A DNA stretch of 59,355 bases from Didymodactylos carnosus. Taxonomy: Eukaryota > Rotifera > Eurotatoria > Philodinida > Philodinidae. Positions within the stretch are counted from its first letter, which is position 1; the number at the start of each line of letters is the position of its first letter. The stretch covers positions 1 through 59,355 of the forward strand of contig CAJNOQ010000250.1 of NCBI GenBank assembly GCA_905250885.1. Direction: 5' to 3'. Positions 52,901 to 59,355 of this stretch are shown one piece after another. A program made the translations under genes and the position numbers. The notes below the pieces were generated by a model. That model saw only the letters and a list, made by a program, of their open reading frames with translations. It searched no databases and had not been told where the DNA came from.

Positions 52901-54821
52901 GATCTCAGTCTTTCATACGTTATTCAATCAAAATATTGTTTATCTAACGAACTTATCTACACAATCAACTGATTATTAAATATTATCTTAAAGAGTGATG
53001 TGAATCATAAATTTTTTGTGAGAGGAGGGGAAAAACATTTATTGGAGACGTCCACCCAATGACTACCATGAACTATTCAAAATTCGATTGGTAGTCTATC
53101 AAAGAGAAGTCACACTATACTCATATCGAAATCTGTAAATTATTAATCTAATCTTCAAGTCTATCGATTGATATATGTTAAATGGATATAACAAAGTGTG
53201 CTGTATAATTTATCTTTAGGTAGTAAATTTTATTAAGTGTTTACGTGTTTTTTTTTTGACAATGTGTGAAAAATAGAAAAACGAACAAAAAAAAAGAGCA
53301 ATAGTATCTAAAGACACATATACGCATCAAAACCATATAGCACACCTTAAAAATTTTTTTTGTTTTTTTTTCTTCTCTTATTTTAAAACTATATCTATAT
53401 ATATACTTTGTTTCCTGAGTATGATTATTTAGATATGATCTACGTGTGTGTGCGTGCATGAAGTAGTGCTGATAAAATCAACAAAAAAGCAAACGATAAA
53501 TCTATATAGCAGCAAATAAACAAACAAAAAAACAGAAAAAATATATATATGTACCACCTTTGAGATAGACAGAAAGAACGAAAAACAAAATAAAATAAAA
53601 CATACAAACACTGATGAATGACAGAATGGATGTTTGACACCACCAACAAAAAAATATATAAAAAGAGCGTGATACCTGAAATGACAGAAAAAGACAGAGG
53701 TTCGTTTTACCTACACAAAATAAAACAAAGAAAAGAAGAAAAAAAATCTGAATCCCTGAACATAAATGTGTGTTTATTTTGTTCGCCATCAACAAGCCGC
53801 GAAGTTAGACAAAATAATGAATAGAAAAATAAAAAAAACAAAACAAACAAGAAACAACAACCTATACTATTTCTAAATGATAATGTGTGGGCGCGTCCAA
53901 ACAAACTCTACATGTATGTGTGTGAGCAATCTTACTCCCTACGAATAACAACAATAAGAAGAAAAAAAATAAATAAACACTAAAAATTAAACATGTACAT
54001 ACTATGGCTAACAACAGTATACAACTAAAGAAAAACATCTTTTTTTCCTAAATAAAATTTTGTTTGAGATATTAAAAAAAACAAATAAACACGTGCTATT
54101 AAACTTATATATGACAATGAGCACACTAAACACTTTTTTCTTGTCTTTTTAAATAAATAGTAATAAATAAGTGAAACAAAAACATGAAACAACAAAAAAA
54201 AATTGAAGCAATGCGTTCAGCAACTAAAATGAAAGGTCCCTGATGAAAAAAAGTTATGCATGCTTGGTCATTTTCTTTAATACTTCTATTTAGAGGATTT
54301 GGTTATGGCACGTGCTAACCGAAACCATATGTATGTTTGTTTTGCTATTTTTTTGACTAGCTAAGACTAGAACAACCACAACAAAAGAAGATAATAGATA
54401 GTATTCTCATTCCTTGTAGAAATAAAAAATAAAATGAAAATAAATAAACAAAATAGCAGATCTCTCTCTTTCTCTTATTTATCTCTATTAAATAGAAGAA
54501 GAGTTGTTCTTTCAGGACACATGCACTCTCACACACAGACATTAAAAAATGAAACAAAAAAAATGTAAACATCAATATATATCTGTTATAGAAAGAATAT
54601 ACGTATATAAAAAGTAAAAGAATAAACTATTCTCTCTCTGTAAACAGATAAATCTCATTTTTTTTTTTTTTTGTTTTAGAGATTTTTCATATCTGCAGCA
54701 GCAAAATAAACAACAGCAACAATAATAAATCAACGAAAAAACGAGGAAAAAAATGTGAATTTTAAATTCATCTACATTTTATATTGCGTGCACGAAAGAA
54801 AAAGAAAAATCACACACCTTT
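49931..54821. other. spacer and MEX3-like gene 3' flank
   Basis: AT-rich and non-coding. From about 53.2 kb to 54.8 kb the plus strand is very A-rich, i.e. T-rich on the minus strand, as expected for the 3' UTR of the minus-strand MEX3-like gene. A minus-strand AATAAA at 53773-53778 is one possible poly(A) signal. Confidence 0.4.
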
Positions 54822-57806
54822 TCAATATGTTGTGACATGTTGAGCACCAAATGTATTATTATTACATAAAGGACAATATTTTGTTGTTGTTGATGAATGA
54901 ACAGCACAATCAAAACAATAGCAGAGATGACCACACGGTGATGTTGAAGCCAATGCTGTTTGACCGCATTGTGAACATTGTTGATAAGTAGGTGACGATG
55001 GTGATAAATAACTTGTGGTAGTTGTGGTTGTTTTACAACTGTTGGATGATTCATTTAAACGACGTTGAACTGCATGAGCAAATAATGTATTTAATGATGA
55101 TTGATGATCATTCAGTGATAAAGCTGGAGTTGGTGTTAATGAATTTGTTGTTGTATTTGACGTAGATGATGGTACGGTTGAAAATAGATCTTGTTGAGCA
55201 ACGGTGGCTGTTGGTGGTGATAATAATAATGATGATGCGTCGATCAATGAATTATTATTTATATCGGTTGTGTTACACATGAGTGGAAAATTTTCTTGTG
55301 TTGACATAAACTGTAAATATGAGTAATTATTTACTAATGGATCACTATGCATACGACGAACCTTGAACAAAAAAGTATGCATCAAACAATGAGGGACCAA
55401 ATGATGGAAAGGTTTGCTTAAAACTATGCTTACCGATGATTTATTTGTATCCATTACTTGTGGATTTGCCATAAGAAAATGTTCAGAATGATTAGTATTA
55501 TCCACAATACCACCACTAACACCTGGAGTGGTAAATGGAGATAAAGATTTTCTCATATTATTTAATTCTATACTACATTCACTACGACTACGATTTGGCA
55601 TATAGAATAAATATGCAGTCGAACTCGAACCACCATACATTTGCGATTGTACATCATTCGCTGCTGTTGAATGCGTGGTCACGGCTGGTGGAGTAATCGT
55701 TGTTGGAAATAAATTTGATGTTGATGAAGAAGCTGATGGCCATACTGATGAAACAGACGTAGTTGATGATGGAATTGTATCAGCAAATAATGATGAATTT
55801 GTTTTTAAAACATCTAAAATTGTTGATAAATCATTATTATTATTATTATTATTCTTTTGAGCTGTTGTAGTTGTGGTTGTTGATGATGACGATGTATCAC
55901 ACAGTAAATGATCGAACGAAGATGAATTTGCTCCATTTTTAATGGTGGCAATATTTGATGAATAATCATTCAATGGAAAATAATTTGACTGAGATAATGT
56001 TTGATAATTTTCAGATATTGTTTTTTTTGAGCAAGATAATACATTTGTAGAATGATGTGATTGAAGTGTGTTTGATGGATGAAATGGTAATGACAAATGG
56101 TGACTAAATTTTGACGACAATTTATTATTGTTATCAACAGACGATAATTTACCTAAATACGAACAGTAAAGAAAATCGAAATAGATAAATTTTCAATAGA
56201 AAGATGGTTCTGGAAGATCTTTTCAAACAAAACCATTCAATGAAAGTACTGTCATCTCTAGTTCATAAAGTAGTACTCAATATTTTGAGTATGTGCTTAC
56301 CTAATTTTGAGCAATGATTATTCAAATCAATTATATCTGTTCCATTACAAAATAAATTATTATTGTTGCCAAGATATGAGTGATCATAATCATTATCTCC
56401 ATCTGAGCCAACAAAATTACCATAAATATTCATCGTATTAATAACACTTTGTTGTTCGTTTAAACCTGTTGGCGATTGATTACCAGGATAATCAGTGTTG
56501 CCTGTGCGTACAGCAATATGACTTTCGATTTCAATTTTGGCTGCTTCAACATTCTCTGGTAAACCAGCAATTTCAAATATTGGCTCTTTATCACGACCGG
56601 GAGTAACGATATATGTATTTGTCGTTTGTTGAATACGCTTGATGGTAGCACCTTTTGGACCGACAACTAACCCTACTACACGATATGGCACACGAACCTA
56701 GATTAGCAAAACGAAAAAAAGGAGACACATGAAATTTTGGTTTTTCACTTATTATTGTGCTTTAATATTTTTTCAAAACCCACTTAGCAAAAGGAAACTT
56801 ATCATTCGTTCGACAACATTTTAATAAATTATAAAACAGCTTTTTAAATATACCTGTATGGTTGTTTGAGATGTGGATGATTGCGACGAACTTGATGTTG
56901 GCTGTATCAATGGAGCTGACAAACACGAAGATGTTGTCGATGTAGATGAGACCGAAGCTGATGTTGATGGTAAAATATGATTATTATTTTTATTTATCAT
57001 CGTTGTTGGTGTCGTTGTTAAATTACCGGGCATTGAAAGACCATGTGAATGAGTGTTATTAATCGATGGTAATGAATTTTGTTGCAATATATTATTATTG
57101 CTGCCATTTCCGTTATTACTACTACTACTACTATTAGTAATTGTACCATTTTGATTATTTCCTTGTTGCTTTCGTGCCGCACGTATTTGTGAAAAATGTT
57201 CAGCAGCTGATAATATTTCTTTTTTAGCCAAATGAACATCTTCTTTACGACCAGTTATAATAAATACAGGTTCATCTCCTCTTACCGGTGTTTTAATATA
57301 AGTATTAGTTTTTGAACGTAATGCTTTTATTTTACATCCTAAAAGAAAAATATTCCCAAAAGATCAAAACTATGTTGTATTAAAATATTTTCTAAGTTTT
57401 TACCTTGACGTCCAACAATTTCTGCGACATGTTCCGAACTTGGTACAGGAACACATTCGGTCATATTTTGACTTTTTTTAGCATATGCTGCATGTTCTTG
57501 ATCGAAACCCATCATATTTATCATTGATGCCGATATTCCATAACTACCACCATCTCCATTTGTTGTATCATGATTATTGTTAAATGTAGATGACATTTGT
57601 TGAAGTTGTAAATTGAAATCATGAAAATCAAACGGATTACTATTTATTGTTTCTTGTTGAGTTGTTGAATGATGCGAATTTAATAAACTATCATGTGATG
57701 ATGATGCTGATGGTGATGTTACTAATAATGATGAACAAGAGGACGATGAAGTTGTGGAAGATTGCGATGAATGATCAATGTCAGCTGATACAACTGTACT
57801 AAGCAT
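54822..57806 (-). CDS. MEX3: MEX3-family KH-domain/RING-finger RNA-binding protein, 5 exons, complete
   Basis: MEX3 proteins bind mRNA 3' UTRs through two KH domains, repress translation or promote decay, and carry a RING E3 ubiquitin ligase domain. Exons on the minus strand: 57806-57404, 57338-56854, 56697-56301, 56152-55434 and 55361-54822. Frame is kept, giving about 847 residues. KH1 (about 120-190) contains [17 protein letters not shown] and then [19 protein letters not shown], almost identical to animal MEX3. KH2 (about 297-365) contains [14 protein letters not shown] and [12 protein letters not shown]. The linker is Ser/Thr/Asn-rich and disordered. A C-terminal RING follows: C797, C800, C811, H813, C817, C820, C831 and C834, ending shortly after CPLC as in the family. 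The first 115 residues are low-complexity, so the start codon is likely but unproven. Introns are 65-156 bp. The vertebrate paralogue A-D cannot be assigned. Confidence 0.95.
55362..55433 (-). other. in-frame, stop-free 72-nt intron of the MEX3-like gene
   Basis: It has a canonical donor, GTAAGC, and a pyrimidine tract ending TTCAAG. It lies in phase 0 and its 24 codons contain no stop, so retention would add 24 residues ([12 protein letters not shown] and onward) without disrupting the RING. The inserted peptide is unlike the surrounding Ser/Asn-rich linker, which supports removal in the main transcript. Confidence 0.7.
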
Positions 57807-59355
57807 TATTAAATAATAATATAGAAAACGAACAAAAGAAAAAGAAGATCGATCTAGTTGAGGTTTGAGAGAAAAAAAAGACTAAATAAAAATGATGCTA
57901 TTAATATTGCATTTTTCGCTTTTTTTTGTTGTTATCCTAAAAATATGAAAAGATACACGTAAAAATCAGTACATACAAATATTATTCTAGCATTAAATAG
58001 AAGACATTTATACCACAGCTCGACTAGAATAAGTATGTGCTAAAGAAAATTTAATTTCAGTTTATCTCATATCTTCTGTCAATAAGATTTCTACTGTACA
58101 ATTGTACTTATACTAGCATTCGATAAGTCACATATACTCATTCAGATTCTTTTTTAACGCTCACATGTGGATATTAAATAATAAATGATTAAATTATAGT
58201 GCTAGTATAAAAGGCAGTATATTAATCTATACAATAATGCACAGATATCGTCTAAAACATGGCAAAATATGTAAGTGAAATGCAACAAAATTGTGACGTT
58301 TTTTAAATTATTAGATGACACATTAAGTGAAGTCTTAACTGTAAATCTCGATCAAATAAATTGCTCTTTTCTGACATCGTGTATCAAAATATCGGTCAAT
58401 CAATTTCAATTTTTTTTGTAATGACAAGGAAACAGAATATTTTTCTTTTTAATCAATCAATCATGATAATGATGATGATATGTATTTCGATTAAGAATTT
58501 TAATGATATTTATTGTGTATAGTACAGTCACATGTATTTACAAAGAGAAAAGGAATGAACTATACATTTTTATATTCAATCTCATACAGAACACATATAC
58601 ACACACGCGTATACAGGTAATGGGAAAGAAACGAATGAACATATTAGGTCGAGACTTACCGTTGTCCACTGCAGGAAGAAAATGAACGATTAACGCGTAC
58701 TCTAGTATAGTACCATACCACTATCAACCATATCAAGATCGAAACGGTAAAAAAAAAATCTAGGAAAAAGAAATATGAGAGAGTGAAATAGAGAAATGAT
58801 TTTCTCTCTCTTTCGCTGTGTACAGTTTCAACACTGATCTCTCTCTCTCTCTCCTACATGAGACTAGCAAATTCTCTTTTTTTTTCTCTCTCTCTGCCTG
58901 TGTTGAACTGTGTCTGCATGCGTTTTAGATGCCTTGTCGTTTCTTTTTTAGTCATTATTATTTTTCTTTTTTTTACCAAAAGAGAACCTTTTTTCCTCGT
59001 TTCTTTCTTTTTGGCGTCTCTTGTGTACTCTGATCCTTTGTACAATATGGTTGTGTGTATATATGATTCACTCTGCTAGAGAGAGAAAAAATACTATGAA
59101 TGAATGAAAAAATTTGTTTAACTGGTCTACGAATGGACCAATAGAAAACTACAGCAGACTTTGCCTTATTATTGTTAATTTAGTTCACATGAAGTACAGA
59201 TACAATAAGAACGAAAAAAAATCAGGAGCACCCTTGCCTTTTCTCTGTTCTTTTTCTCTTTTCTTGCAAAAAAAAAACAACCTGAATAATAAACTCGACT
59301 TGACTGGAACTGATTCCAAGATGGGAGATTATTTCTCTTCGTCTTGTTCTTTTTT
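57807..59355. other. 5' flank of the MEX3-like gene
   Basis: AT-rich with several CT-rich microsatellites (around 58837-58853 and 58886-58896). It should contain the leader and possibly the promoter, but no specific element could be assigned. No open frame looks coding. Confidence 0.4.

Noticed and set aside
53241..53904. Overlapping minus-strand frames rich in Phe and Tyr
   Set aside because: The region is A-rich on the plus strand, and several frames are open at once purely through composition; it is likely the MEX3-like 3' UTR.
1..59355. Bacterial-type systems (operons, CRISPR arrays, defence islands, phage)
   Set aside because: The gene content and intron structure are those of an animal nucleus; no spaced direct-repeat array or operon-like gene cluster is present.

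Overview
The window is AT-rich nuclear DNA from a small invertebrate animal. Genes are split by GT-AG introns, many only 55-72 bp long, and the proteins are plainly metazoan: DNA polymerase epsilon, vigilin, a MEX3-type KH/RING protein and a broken TIM29 copy. Short introns, an A/T bias at third codon positions with CGT/CGA favoured for Arg, and low-complexity Ser/Thr/Asn/Gln stretches would fit a bdelloid rotifer. An AT-rich mite or another small protostome cannot be excluded, so this placement is an inference.

Layout from left to right: (i) 1-0.5 kb, an unrecognised open stretch that may be the 3' end of a plus-strand gene or a relic. (ii) 1.8-10.9 kb, a complete 12-exon POLE gene on the minus strand, about 2298 codons. 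(iii) 10.9-30.1 kb, a 19-kb spacer between the divergent POLE and vigilin genes. It holds one probable small membrane-protein gene (16.9-17.4 kb), a TA-flanked foldback transposon carrying an exon-like segment (14.6-15.3 kb), a hAT-like element (23.8-24.5 kb), a TIM29 pseudogene (27.3-27.8 kb) and a 69-bp piggyBac-like element (27.9 kb). (iv) 30.1-34.8 kb, a complete 7-exon vigilin (HDLBP) gene on the plus strand, about 1226 codons. (v) 34.8-54.8 kb, a 20-kb very AT-rich spacer between convergent gene ends, with a hAT MITE bearing a perfect 8-bp target duplication (37.0-37.3 kb) and a foldback hairpin (49.7-49.9 kb). (vi) 54.8-57.8 kb, a complete 5-exon MEX3-like gene on the minus strand, followed by its 5' flank to the window end.

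The genes do not form a pathway. POLE is the leading-strand replicative polymerase; vigilin and MEX3 are unrelated multi-KH RNA-binding proteins acting after transcription. Their proximity looks incidental. I found no rRNA, convincing tRNA, CRISPR array or bacterial operon, and no clear new multi-gene system. The most notable things are the transposon with an exon-like insert, the decayed TIM29 copy, four separate small transposon or foldback families, and a stop-free in-frame 72-nt intron in MEX3. All exon boundaries were read by eye from splice signals, frame continuity and remembered family sequences. No alignment or RNA evidence was available.
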